In this document: positions 1 through 8,450 of the stretch, piece by piece
How the letters are laid out: each line of letters begins with the position of its first letter
Numbering within the stretch: the stretch's first letter is position 1
Source: ZC4RG17 sp036259475
GTDB lineage: Bacteria; Actinomycetota; Acidimicrobiia; Spongiisociales; ZC4RG35
DNA length: 64,000 nucleotides
NCBI GenBank assembly: GCA_036259475.1
Contig: DATABS010000107.1
Span: forward strand, 1-64,000
Reading direction: 5' to 3'
Made by a program: the position numbers and the translations under genes
Notes under the pieces: model-generated
The model's input: the letters and a program-made list of their open reading frames with translations, nothing else
Databases searched by the model: none
What the model was told of the DNA's origin: nothing

Positions 1-75
1 CTCCTCATCCGCCCCCGGCTCGTGATCGCCGTCGTAGTGGGGGCCGTTGTCTGGTGGCTGGCGAAGCGGCGTTGA
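1..75 (+). CDS. C-terminal end of a membrane protein (partial)
   Basis: The window opens inside an open frame that ends at the TGA at 73-75. The visible 24 residues form one hydrophobic segment (IAVVVGAVVWWLA) closed by a positively charged KRR tail, as in a last transmembrane helix with its cytoplasmic end. The family cannot be told from so little. It converges on the phoU-like gene with a gap of about 10 nt. Confidence 0.5.
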   Translation, partial: LLIRPRLVIAVVVGAVVWWLAKRR

Positions 76-84
76 GTCGCTGCC

Positions 85-756
85 CTACTCCCGATCGATC
101 TTGTCCTCGTCCCAGTAGTCCAGGCGCTCGAACGGCATCACCACCGCGGTCAGCACGTTCATCAGGTGGGCAGTGATGCGCACCACGTAGCGGTAGAACA
201 GGGCCGTGGCGACGGCGGGGCCGGCCGCATCCTCGTTCAGCTGGGCGTGCATACGGGCCTCGTAGGCGTCGACGTCGAGGTCGGCGGCGTTGAGTATCTC
301 GATGGCGGCGTCGGCGTCCCGCTGGCCGAACACCCGCGACGTCTCGTCGATCAGCCACAGCACCTTCTCGCCCACCTTGTCCACCGCCTCCAGATGCTCG
401 CCCGACGACATGTCGGCCCCGGCGGCGGCCAGGTCCCACATGTCCTTGGTCAGGTCGCCGACCCGTTCGATGTCCTTGGCGATCGACATGTACACGAACA
501 GGATCGGAGCGTCGGCCAGCGCTCCCCGCACCCCGGCGTGGACGATGAGGCGGCGCCGGATCGCCCGCTCCACCTTGTTGATCGACCGGTCCCTCTTGCG
601 CAGCGCCCTGCCGATCTCCTCCGGCTCGATGCGGCGGGTCAGGGCGTCGGTGGCCATCCGGAACGTCTCGGCGGAGGTCGACAGCATCGTGGCGATCTCC
701 GCCTCGATGTTCTCGACCTGGCTCTCGCCGCCGCCACGGAACAGTTCAAACACCAT
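85..756 (-). CDS. PhoU-like domain protein
   Basis: The 223-residue, largely helical protein has the pattern of a PhoU domain, including the KDIERVGDLTKD stretch near residue 93 that matches the usual I-x-R-x-G-D metal-site motif. PhoU proteins restrain phosphate uptake and signalling. The gene lies 12 nt downstream of the Na/phosphate cotransporter gene on the same strand, so the two are very likely one operon, and this PhoU probably serves that carrier rather than a Pst ABC system, which is not seen here. The ATG start at 756 is the only good candidate. Confidence 0.8.
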   Translation of the reverse strand: MVFELFRGGGESQVENIEAEIATMLSTSAETFRMATDALTRRIEPEEIGRALRKRDRSINKVERAIRRRLIVHAGVRGALADAPILFVYMSIAKDIERVGDLTKDMWDLAAAGADMSSGEHLEAVDKVGEKVLWLIDETSRVFGQRDADAAIEILNAADLDVDAYEARMHAQLNEDAAGPAVATALFYRYVVRITAHLMNVLTAVVMPFERLDYWDEDKIDRE

Positions 757-768
757 CTGGAGACCCCA

Positions 769-1908
769 TCATGCCAAAAAGTAGAGGCCTAGAACGGGGA
801 GCAGCACGAAGGTGCCGCCGATGTACGCCACGACCCACGTCCGGTTTTTCTGGGCGAGGTCGCTCGTCGCCTGGGCCAGCCGGATCGGGATCTCGCGCAT
901 GGCCGGGAGGGGATAGAAGATCAGGATGCCGAACAGATTGAACAGGGTATGCACCAGGGCGATCGTCAACCCCTCCGGGGAGACGGCGGCGAGCGAGGCG
1001 AGGAGGGCGGTGATCGTCGTCCCCAGGTTGGCTCCCAGCGTGACCGGGAACGCGTTGGGCAGGGTGATGATCCCGGCGGCGAGGAGCGGGATCAGGATCG
1101 AAGTCGTGATCGACGAGCTCTGCACCAGCACTGTCACCACCAGGCCGAGGAGCATCGCCCCGAGGCCGGCGCCCTTATCGAGCATCCGGTTGACCGAACG
1201 CTCGATCCCTCCCGCCATCAGCGACCGCATCAGCTTGGTGATGAACGTCAGGGCGGTGAAGATCAACACCAGCCCCACTCCGAGCAGGACGCTGCCGGCG
1301 ACCACCGAGGAGACTCCTTCCAAGGCCTGCTCCAGGAGCCCGATGGGCGCCTCCACCGCGGCGGCGATGGGACTCTCCATCGTGATCCCCGACACCTCCC
1401 CGCCCCGGAAAACGTCGGTGAGGGCGTCGGCGGCTCGACTCAGGAACCCGGTCGCCAACTCGAGAGGAAGAGCCACCAGCACGGTGAGCACGTTGAAGAA
1501 GTCGTGCACCGTGGCACCGGCGAAGGCCCGGCGGAACTCGGGGCCCTGGCGGACGTGGCCCAATGAGACCAGTGTGGCGGTGACGGTGGTGCCGATGTTG
1601 GCCCCCATCACCATCGGCACCGCCGAGGCAACCGGCAGCGCCCCGGCTCCGACCAGTCCCACGATGGTGGCGGTGGTCACCGACGAGGACTGCACCAGCA
1701 CCGTCGCCAGGATTCCCGCCAGGAGCCCCGCTACAGGATGGCTGACATTCTCGAACAGCCGGTCGGCGAACTCGGCCCCGAAGGCGTTGATGCCCAACTC
1801 GAGCGCCTTGACCCCGCCCAGGAAGGCGTAGAGCAGCGTCAGGACGAGCGCCAGACGAATCAGCGTGGACCCTCGGCTAGGAGAAGGCGCGTCGAGCCGG
1901 TCGGTCAT
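769..1908 (-). CDS. Na+/phosphate cotransporter family protein (NptA/PNaS type)
   Basis: A 379-residue polytopic membrane protein with the two inverted repeats typical of the PNaS family. Each repeat carries the QSSS signature: VLVQSSS at about residues 71-76 and again at about 260-265. Each is followed by a G-A-N-x-G-T-T motif. Members import phosphate with sodium. The downstream phoU-like gene supports this. The protein is at the short end of the family and has no fused C-terminal PhoU domain, which is supplied in trans by the neighbour. Confidence 0.88.
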   Translation of the reverse strand: MTDRLDAPSPSRGSTLIRLALVLTLLYAFLGGVKALELGINAFGAEFADRLFENVSHPVAGLLAGILATVLVQSSSVTTATIVGLVGAGALPVASAVPMVMGANIGTTVTATLVSLGHVRQGPEFRRAFAGATVHDFFNVLTVLVALPLELATGFLSRAADALTDVFRGGEVSGITMESPIAAAVEAPIGLLEQALEGVSSVVAGSVLLGVGLVLIFTALTFITKLMRSLMAGGIERSVNRMLDKGAGLGAMLLGLVVTVLVQSSSITTSILIPLLAAGIITLPNAFPVTLGANLGTTITALLASLAAVSPEGLTIALVHTLFNLFGILIFYPLPAMREIPIRLAQATSDLAQKNRTWVVAYIGGTFVLLPVLGLYFLA

Positions 1909-2022
1909 GCGCGTCGGCGGGGGAGCAGTGATCGGCAGCAGGCGAGGTCGTCCACGCGCCGCCAGGTTAACGGCCAGTGACCGGCCCCTCTCACCGCCGT
2001 CTTCGCACCCTCCGGGTCCCTT

Positions 2023-2028
2023 TACCCT
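2023..2028 (+). promoter_or_regulatory. -10 box of uvrC, leaderless arrangement
   Basis: TACCCT lies 7 nt before the GTG start at 2036. No ribosome binding site fits in between, so the transcript probably starts at or near the start codon. Confidence 0.5.
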
Positions 2029-2035
2029 TAGCCGT

Positions 2036-3862
2036 GTGAGGGAACGACCCCGTCCTTCCGAGATCCCCGACGCCCCCGGCGCCTACATGTTCCGTGACCG
2101 CCACGCCAAGGTCATCTACGTCGGGAAGGCCAAGTCGCTCCGCTCCCGGGTGTCCTCCTATTTCGCCCGGGGTCTGCAGCCGCGCACCCAAGCGATGGTC
2201 GACGCCGCCGACACGGTCGAGTGGATCATCACCGACAACGAGGTGGAGGCGCTCATGCTGGAGTACTCGCTGCTCCAGCGTCACCGGCCCCGCTTCAACG
2301 TCCGTCTGGTCGACGACAAGTCCTATCCCTACCTGGCCATCACCCGCTCTGATGAGTGGCCCCGGGCGAGGGTGATGCGGGGCAAGAAACGCAAGGGAAC
2401 CGAGTACTTCGGGCCCTTCGCCCACGCCTACGCCATCCGCAAGACCCTCGACCTGCTCCTTCGAACCTTCCCGGTAAGGACGTGTACCGATGGGCTGTTC
2501 AAGCGCCAGCGGGCGCAGGGACGGCCCTGCCTGCTCTATCACATCGAGAAATGCTCGGGACCGTGCGTCTACGCGGTGGAGCCGGATGACTACGCCGAGA
2601 TGGTCGACGGGCTGGCCGCTTTCCTTCGGGGCGACACCGACGAGGTCATCGACCGCCTCAACGCCGACATGCTGGCCGCCTCCGACCGCCAGGAGTATGA
2701 GACGGCGGCTCGGTACCGGGACCGGCTGGCCGACGTGCGCCGGGCGCTGGAACGCCAGGAGGTGGTGACCGAGCGCTCCGAGCACTTCGACCTGATCGCC
2801 TTCTACGGCGACGAGCTGGAGACCGCATTCCAGGTCCTGCACGTCCGCCGGGGGCGGGTAGTGGGACGCCTCGGCACCGTGGTCGACCGGGTGGAGGACC
2901 TGACCGAGCCGGAGCTGGTGGGACGGGTGATCCGCGAACTCTACGGCGATGACGCTCCGCCCCGCCTGGTACTCGTCCCGCTCGAACCCGACGAGCCCGA
3001 CGTCCTCCAGGCCTGGTTGAGCGAACGCCGCGGAAGCGGGGTGGAGATCCGGGTGCCGCGCCGGGGGGCCAAGCGGCGGCTGATCGACACCACGGAGGTC
3101 AACGCCAAGGAGGCCTTCGCCCGTCACCGCCTCAAGCGCCACCAGGACCACAACGCCAGGGCGCGGGCGCTGCGCAGCCTCCAAGAAGTGCTCGACCTAC
3201 CCGAGGCGCCCTTGCGGATCGAAGCCTACGACATCTCGACCCTGCAGGGAACCAACACCGTCGCCTCGATGGTGGTGCTGGAGGACGGGATGCCCCGCCG
3301 CTCCGAGTACCGGAGGTTCAAGATCCGCACCGTCGAGGGCCAGGACGACTTCGCGTCGATGGAAGAGACCATCCGCCGCCGCTTCAAGGCCTATCTGGCC
3401 GAGCGGGACCGGGGAGCGGCCGACGGGGGCAAGTTCGCCTACCCGCCTTCGCTGATCGTCATCGACGGCGGCCTGGGTCAGCTCGGCCGGGCGGTCAAGG
3501 TATTGGACGAGCTCGGTCTCGACATTCCGGTTATCGGCCTGGCCAAGCGGATGGAGGAGGTCTACCTGCCGAACAGCCCGGACCCGCTGCTGATCCCCCG
3601 GGACGCCGAAGCCCTCTACCTCTTGCAGAGGGTTAGGGATGAGGCGCATCGGTTCGCCGTCACCTACCACCGCACCCTGCGGTCCAAGTCCATGGTCGAT
3701 TCGATCCTCGATGAGGTCCCGGGGATCGGCCCGACCCGGAAGAAGGCGCTCCTCAAGCGGTTCGGGTCTCTCAAGCAGATTCGAAGTGCCGAGCGCGAGC
3801 AGCTGGCAGAGGTGGTCCCGGATACGGTGGCCGAGGACCTGTTCACCGCCCTCCACGGCTGA
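2036..3862 (+). CDS. uvrC: Excinuclease ABC subunit C
   Basis: UvrC makes the two incisions in nucleotide excision repair with UvrA and UvrB. The 608-residue product has an N-terminal GIY-YIG nuclease domain (GAYMF and VIYVGKAKSLRSR), a UVR motif (YETAARYRDRL) in the middle, the UvrC RNase H-like region, and a C-terminal helix-hairpin-helix (VPGIGPTRKKALLKRFGSL). The frame is open further upstream. I chose GTG at 2036 because homology starts there and because a -10 box sits 7 nt before it. It heads the conserved uvrC-rapZ-yvcK-pgk-tpiA block. Confidence 0.96.
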   Translation: MRERPRPSEIPDAPGAYMFRDRHAKVIYVGKAKSLRSRVSSYFARGLQPRTQAMVDAADTVEWIITDNEVEALMLEYSLLQRHRPRFNVRLVDDKSYPYLAITRSDEWPRARVMRGKKRKGTEYFGPFAHAYAIRKTLDLLLRTFPVRTCTDGLFKRQRAQGRPCLLYHIEKCSGPCVYAVEPDDYAEMVDGLAAFLRGDTDEVIDRLNADMLAASDRQEYETAARYRDRLADVRRALERQEVVTERSEHFDLIAFYGDELETAFQVLHVRRGRVVGRLGTVVDRVEDLTEPELVGRVIRELYGDDAPPRLVLVPLEPDEPDVLQAWLSERRGSGVEIRVPRRGAKRRLIDTTEVNAKEAFARHRLKRHQDHNARARALRSLQEVLDLPEAPLRIEAYDISTLQGTNTVASMVVLEDGMPRRSEYRRFKIRTVEGQDDFASMEETIRRRFKAYLAERDRGAADGGKFAYPPSLIVIDGGLGQLGRAVKVLDELGLDIPVIGLAKRMEEVYLPNSPDPLLIPRDAEALYLLQRVRDEAHRFAVTYHRTLRSKSMVDSILDEVPGIGPTRKKALLKRFGSLKQIRSAEREQLAEVVPDTVAEDLFTALHG

Positions 3863-3878
3863 CATCGCGGCTTCTCAG

Positions 3879-3911
3879 AACCGAAACGCAGCACGTGTGA
3901 CGCGTTTCGGT
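3879..3911 (+). other. Inverted repeat between uvrC and rapZ
   Basis: The arms ACCGAAACGC (3880-3889) and GCGTTTCGGT (3902-3911) are perfectly complementary and separated by 12 nt. The hairpin follows the uvrC stop by about 17 nt and could end transcription, although no T-run follows; it could also be a protein-binding site ahead of the rapZ promoter. Confidence 0.5.
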
Positions 3912-3950
3912 CCCAAGAACGCAAGGGGCGACGATGGCGACGGCGGCCGG

Positions 3951-3956
3951 TACCCT
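3951..3956 (+). promoter_or_regulatory. -10 box of rapZ, leaderless arrangement
   Basis: TACCCT is followed by 6 nt and then the ATG at 3963, with no Shine-Dalgarno sequence. Confidence 0.55.
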
Positions 3957-3962
3957 GAGCGT

Positions 3963-4850
3963 ATGGCACAACCGGTCGAAGCCGTCGAGATGGTGGATCG
4001 TCCCCATGTCCTGGTCGTGACCGGGATGTCGGGCGCCGGCAAGTCGTCGGCCGCCAACGTGTTGGAGGACAACGGCTACAACGTCATCGACAACCTGCCT
4101 CCAGAGTTGTTGAGCCAGGTTGCCGACTTCCACGGGGTGGCCGACAGCCCCCGCCGCCTGGCTGTGGTGGTCGACGCGCGGGGTGGCGACGCCCTCGAGG
4201 CCCTCCAGGAGGTGGTCCAGCAACTCGCCCAGGGCGGGATCCGCACCGCCATCCTGTTCCTCGACGCCGACGACGCCACGATCATCCGCCGTTACGGGGA
4301 GAACCGCCGACCCCATCCTCTCGGCCTTCCCACCGTCGAGGAGGCCATCGCCGCCGAGCGGGAGATGCTGGATGGGCTCCGGGAATCGGCCGACGTCGTC
4401 ATCGACACCACCGACCTCAACGTCCACCAACTCCGCGACCGGGTCGTCAACGAGTTCAGCAGTGAAGCCATGCAGCGGCCGATGCGGGTCTCGGTTCGGT
4501 CCTTCGGATACAAGCACGGCACCCCCCGTGACGCCGACCTGGTCTTCGACGTCCGTTTCCTGCCCAACCCGCACTGGGTGCCCGAGCTCAAGCCGCTCCG
4601 GGGTACCGACGACGACGTGGCTCAGTACGTCCTGAGCAATCCCGACGCCGCAGAGTTCGTCGAGCGGATCGATCAGCTCATCAGCTTCCTCCTTCCTCGC
4701 TACGAGAGCGAGGGCAAGTCCTACGTGTCTATCGCCATCGGTTGCACGGGCGGCCATCACCGCTCGGTGGCGATCGCCGAGGAGCTGGGTAAGCGCCTGG
4801 AGAATCGAGGGATCCGGGCGGCGGTCCGACACCGGGACGTGGAACGTTGA
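3963..4850 (+). CDS. rapZ: RNase adapter / nucleotide-binding protein RapZ (YvcJ)
   Basis: The 295-residue protein has an N-terminal P-loop (GMSGAGKS, residues 21-28), a D-N-L-P-P motif shortly after it, and the C-terminal RapZ region with CTGGHHRSV. In E. coli RapZ guides small-RNA decay; in Gram-positives the YvcJ form binds nucleotides and its role is less clear. ATG 3963 is supported by the -10 box placed for leaderless transcription. It overlaps yvcK by 4 nt, so the pair is translationally coupled, as in most actinobacteria. Confidence 0.94.
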   Translation: MAQPVEAVEMVDRPHVLVVTGMSGAGKSSAANVLEDNGYNVIDNLPPELLSQVADFHGVADSPRRLAVVVDARGGDALEALQEVVQQLAQGGIRTAILFLDADDATIIRRYGENRRPHPLGLPTVEEAIAAEREMLDGLRESADVVIDTTDLNVHQLRDRVVNEFSSEAMQRPMRVSVRSFGYKHGTPRDADLVFDVRFLPNPHWVPELKPLRGTDDDVAQYVLSNPDAAEFVERIDQLISFLLPRYESEGKSYVSIAIGCTGGHHRSVAIAEELGKRLENRGIRAAVRHRDVER

Positions 4851-5845
4851 CCTACGGCCAGGGCGGCATGATCGGGACCACCGAGGCTCCCGCCACCGAG
4901 ACTTCTACCGCCCTGGAGCCGCTTCTTCTCTCACCCGACGGGCCGTCGGTCGTGGCTATCGGCGGCGGCCACGGGCTGGCGGCGGCGCTGGAGGCGGTCC
5001 AGTTGTACGCCGGGAAGGTGACCGCCGTCGTATCCGTCGCCGACGACGGCGGATCCTCGGGACGGCTGATCGAGGGAATGCGCATTCCCGCCCCGGGAGA
5101 TATCCGGCGCTGCCTCCTTGCCCTCACCCCCGAGCCGTCCCTCGTCTCGGAGCTGTTCGCTCACCGCTTCTCGTCCGGCGACGTCATGGACCACTCGCTC
5201 GGCAATCTCATGCTGGCTGCTCTCACCGACCTGTTCGGCGATTTCGCTTCGGCCGTGGACGCCGCCGGGCGACTGCTGGGCACAGTGGGAGAGGTGATGC
5301 CCGCCACTACCGAGCCGGTGAGCCTGCGGGCCACCGTTGGTGGCAGCTCCGTCGTTGGCCAGGCGGCGATCGCCCGCAGCCGGGGCGGCGTCGAGGCGAT
5401 ACAACTGGAACCATCCGACCCCAGTCCCAATCTGGCGGCTCTGGAAGCTATCGCCGCCGCCGATCAGATCGTCATCGGTCCCGGTTCACTCTTCACCTCC
5501 GTCGTCGCCGCCCTCCTCGTCCCCGACCTCGCCAAGGTGGCCATGGCGGCGTCGGCCCGCAAGGTCTTCGTGTGCAACCTCGTCACCCAGGACGGCGAGA
5601 CCTGGGACCTCGACGGACCCGGACATCTTCAGGCCCTGTCGGCTCTGGGCGGGATCGACGGCCCCGGCAACGTGGTCGTCCATGACGGACCGCTGGAGGT
5701 CCCCGAGGGGCATTCCCGCATCGACTTCGACGACGTGACGGTCGGGACATGGGAGATCCGGCGGGCGGATGTGGCCGACCCGGCTGCCGACTGGCCGGCT
5801 CACGACCCCTTTGCCCTGGCGCAGGTCCTCGAAGAGCTCCTCTGA
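4847..5845 (+). CDS. yvcK: YvcK family gluconeogenesis factor (CofD-like)
   Basis: YvcK proteins bind UDP-sugars and are linked to cell-wall precursor supply and growth on gluconeogenic carbon. The product has the CofD-fold signature GGGHG near the start (VVAIGGGHGLAAAL), then SVADDGGSSGRL, and the late GPGSLFTSV motif. The frame can start at TTG 4847, overlapping the rapZ stop, or at ATG 4868; I kept the longer form. whiA, which normally follows yvcK, is absent: only 50 nt separate this gene from pgk. Confidence 0.92.
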   Translation: MTYGQGGMIGTTEAPATETSTALEPLLLSPDGPSVVAIGGGHGLAAALEAVQLYAGKVTAVVSVADDGGSSGRLIEGMRIPAPGDIRRCLLALTPEPSLVSELFAHRFSSGDVMDHSLGNLMLAALTDLFGDFASAVDAAGRLLGTVGEVMPATTEPVSLRATVGGSSVVGQAAIARSRGGVEAIQLEPSDPSPNLAALEAIAAADQIVIGPGSLFTSVVAALLVPDLAKVAMAASARKVFVCNLVTQDGETWDLDGPGHLQALSALGGIDGPGNVVVHDGPLEVPEGHSRIDFDDVTVGTWEIRRADVADPAADWPAHDPFALAQVLEELL

Positions 5846-5895
5846 CTCGGTATCATCGGCGGACAGCTTCGGCGCCGGTGGCACAATGACCGGCC

Positions 5896-7077
5896 ATGGC
5901 CAAATACCTGACACTCGACGACCTCGCCCTGGCGGAGAAGACCGTCCTCATCCGATCGGACCTCAATGTCCCTCTGCAGGACGGGCAGGTGACCGACGAC
6001 TTCCGGATCCGCATGGCCCTGCCCACGATCGAACGGGTCCGCTCCGCCGGAGCGGTTGCCGTGGTCTGCAGCCACCTGGGCCGACCCAAAGGCCCCGACC
6101 CGTCGCTGTCTCTCGCTCCCGTGGCGAAGAGAATGTCCGAACTGGCTGATTTCCAAGTGCGCCACCTGGACGCCGTGTTCGGCGAGGACGTCCAGTCCGC
6201 TCTCAACGGCGCGGCCACAGGCGACGTGATCATGCTGGAAAACACTCGATTCGAGGCGGGAGAGACCACCAACGACTCCGTCCTGTCGGACCGACTGGCG
6301 GATCTCGCCGATGTCTTCGTGCAGGACGCCTTCGGTTCGGTGCACCGTGCCCATGCTTCCACGGTGGGAGTGGCGGAGAGGCTCCGGTCGGCCGCCGGTC
6401 CACTCCTCGTCGCCGAACTGGAAGGCCTGGGACGGTTCCTCGGCGCCCCGGAACGCCCCTACGTTGTGGTCCTGGGCGGCGCCAAGGTTTCCGACAAGCT
6501 GGGCGTGATCAACAATCTCCTGCCGAAGATCGACACCATGCTGGTCGGAGGTGGCATGTGCTTCACGCTGCTCGCCGCCCGGGGACACGACGTCGGCGAC
6601 AGCATGGTGGAGGAAGACGAGGTGGAGACCGTTAGGTCGCTCCTCGACGGACCCCACGGGGATCGAATCGAGTTGCCCACCGACATCGTGGCCGCCGACT
6701 CCTTCGCCGAGGATGCCGCCTCCCGTGTGGTGCCGGCTGATGGCATTCCTTCCGGGACCATGGGCCTCGACATCGGGCCCGAGACTTCGCAGGCCTTCGC
6801 CGACGTCATCCGGGGAGCCCGCTCGGTCTTCTGGAACGGCCCCATGGGAGTCTTCGAGTGGGAGAGCTTCCGGGCCGGCACCGAGGCCGTCGCCCGGGCG
6901 ATGACCGAATGCGACGGTTTCACCGCCGTCGGTGGGGGAGACTCGGCCGCCGCGCTGCGTCAGCTCGGTATGGAGGACAAGGTGTCGCACCTCTCGACCG
7001 GGGGAGGAGCCGGCCTCGAACTGCTCGAAGGCCAGGAGCTTCCCGGAGTGGCCGTGCTGGAGAGGTGGGTGTCGTGA
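5896..7077 (+). CDS. pgk: Phosphoglycerate kinase
   Basis: Pgk transfers phosphate from 1,3-bisphosphoglycerate to ADP in glycolysis. The 393-residue protein has the standard length and motifs: RSDLNVPL near residue 20, CSHLGRPKG, the GGAKVSDKL stretch of the second domain, and the C-terminal GGGDSAAAL nucleotide loop. A weak -10 (CACAAT, 5882-5887) lies 8 nt before the ATG, and TATCAT at 5851-5856 is an alternative. The gene overlaps tpiA by 4 nt. The gap gene normally next to it is not in this block. Confidence 0.97.
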   Translation: MAKYLTLDDLALAEKTVLIRSDLNVPLQDGQVTDDFRIRMALPTIERVRSAGAVAVVCSHLGRPKGPDPSLSLAPVAKRMSELADFQVRHLDAVFGEDVQSALNGAATGDVIMLENTRFEAGETTNDSVLSDRLADLADVFVQDAFGSVHRAHASTVGVAERLRSAAGPLLVAELEGLGRFLGAPERPYVVVLGGAKVSDKLGVINNLLPKIDTMLVGGGMCFTLLAARGHDVGDSMVEEDEVETVRSLLDGPHGDRIELPTDIVAADSFAEDAASRVVPADGIPSGTMGLDIGPETSQAFADVIRGARSVFWNGPMGVFEWESFRAGTEAVARAMTECDGFTAVGGGDSAAALRQLGMEDKVSHLSTGGGAGLELLEGQELPGVAVLERWVS

Positions 7078-7847
7078 ACGGCCGCAAGGATCTCATCTGT
7101 GGCAACTGGAAGATGAACTCCAACCACCTCGACGCTATCCAGATGATCCAAAAGCTGCACTACCGCCTGGAGGTCGACGACTACGACCGGGTGGAGGTGG
7201 TGGTCGCCCCTCCGTTCACCGCTCTCCGCTCCGCCCAGACAGTGATCGAGGTCGACCGGATGCGGATCGGCCTCAGCGCCCAGGACGTCTTCTGGGAGGA
7301 CGAGGGCGCCTACACCGGCGAGGTCTCCGCGCCCATGCTGGCCAAGCTCTCCGTGTCATACGTGATCGTCGGTCACTCCGAGCGGCGGCAGCTTTTCGGC
7401 GAGACGGACGAGACCGTGAACCGCAAGCTGCAGGCGGTGCTCCGTCACGGCATGACGCCCATCGTGTGTGTCGGGGAGACGCTCGACCAGCGGGAGGCCG
7501 GCGAGCACACCGACGTCGTCGTCGCACAGCTGCGGGGCGGTTTGCGGGGAATCGCCGCCGAGGCGGTGGCCACGATGGCGATCGCCTACGAGCCGGTGTG
7601 GGCCATCGGAACTGGCCGAACCGCCACGCCCGACGATGCCGGAGAGATGTGCGAGACGATCCGAACCGAGGTGGGTGAGCTGGCGGGCTCGGCTGAATAC
7701 GAGTCGGTCCGGGTGCTGTATGGCGGTTCGGTCAATCCGGGCAATATCAAGTCCCTGATGGCCAAGCGGCACATCGACGGGGCGCTGGTGGGCGGCGCCT
7801 CTCTCGATCCCGACGCCTTCGCCGCCGTGGCCCGTTACTGGGTGTAG
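7074..7847 (+). CDS. tpiA: Triosephosphate isomerase
   Basis: The enzyme interconverts dihydroxyacetone phosphate and glyceraldehyde 3-phosphate. The 257-residue product starts at a GTG that overlaps the pgk stop (GTGA) and has the catalytic lysine in GNWKMN (residue 13), the catalytic histidine in GHSERR, the glutamate in AYEPVWAIGTG, and the phosphate-binding YGGSVNPGN near the end. All active-site residues are present. Confidence 0.97.
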   Translation: MNGRKDLICGNWKMNSNHLDAIQMIQKLHYRLEVDDYDRVEVVVAPPFTALRSAQTVIEVDRMRIGLSAQDVFWEDEGAYTGEVSAPMLAKLSVSYVIVGHSERRQLFGETDETVNRKLQAVLRHGMTPIVCVGETLDQREAGEHTDVVVAQLRGGLRGIAAEAVATMAIAYEPVWAIGTGRTATPDDAGEMCETIRTEVGELAGSAEYESVRVLYGGSVNPGNIKSLMAKRHIDGALVGGASLDPDAFAAVARYWV

Positions 7848-7857
7848 CGTCCCGGCG

Positions 7858-8448
7858 GTGCTGAAGCCCGATTACCCGATTCGCACCGAGCGGCTCCGGC
7901 TTCGCCCCTATCTCGCCTCCGACCTGGACTTCCTGTGCGACGTGATGTCTCGTCCCGAGGTCGTCCGTTTCCTCTACCACGACGTCCGTCCCCGTCAGGA
8001 AGTGGCCGATCTGCTGGAGAAGCGGACGTCGATGACCTCGATCCGCGCCGAGGGCGACAACCTGGTCCTGGCGGTACAGCTGGGGACCACCGGCCCCCTG
8101 GTGGGAGACGTGACTCTCAGTTACCAGAGCGCCACCCACCGACAGGGCGAGATCGGCTGGGTGTTCCACCCCGATCATCATGGTCACGGCTACGCCACCG
8201 AGGCGTCCCGTGTGTTGCTGCGGCTGGCGTTCGAAGGGCTCGACCTGCACCGGGTCATCGCCCGGTGCGACGGTCGCAACCGGGCCTCGTTCCAGGTGAT
8301 GGAGCGGCTGGGGATGCGGCGCGAGGCCCACTTCGTAGAGAACGAGTTCGTGAAGGGGGAGTGGACCGACGAGGTCGTGTGCGCCCTGCTGGCGGCGGAG
8401 TGGCGGGCGCGGCCGGGGGAGAGCAACATCGGGGCTTCTAAGGTTTGA
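7858..8448 (+). CDS. GNAT acetyltransferase (RimJ/RimL type)
   Basis: The 196-residue protein begins with the usual strand of this family (RTERLRLRPY) and has the acetyl-CoA loop region GWVFHPDHHGHGYATEA followed by the C-terminal RCDGRNRASFQVMERLGMRREA. Family members acetylate ribosomal protein N-termini, antibiotics or small amines; the substrate here is unknown. The GTG start is preceded by TAGCGT with 7 nt in between, fitting a leaderless start. It sits in the glycolytic block between tpiA and gpmA. Confidence 0.85.
   Translation: MLKPDYPIRTERLRLRPYLASDLDFLCDVMSRPEVVRFLYHDVRPRQEVADLLEKRTSMTSIRAEGDNLVLAVQLGTTGPLVGDVTLSYQSATHRQGEIGWVFHPDHHGHGYATEASRVLLRLAFEGLDLHRVIARCDGRNRASFQVMERLGMRREAHFVENEFVKGEWTDEVVCALLAAEWRARPGESNIGASKV
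8439..8444 (+). promoter_or_regulatory. -10 box of gpmA, leaderless arrangement
   Basis: TAAGGT lies 6 nt before the ATG at 8451; the intervening TTGAGC contains the stop codon of the preceding gene and no ribosome binding site. Confidence 0.55.
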
Positions 8449-8450
8449 GC

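Noticed and set aside
1865..2035. Longer uvrC start extending back to 1865
   Set aside because: The extra residues are Arg/Pro-rich, overlap the start of the divergent transporter gene and are absent from UvrC; the GTG at 2036 has a well-placed -10 box.
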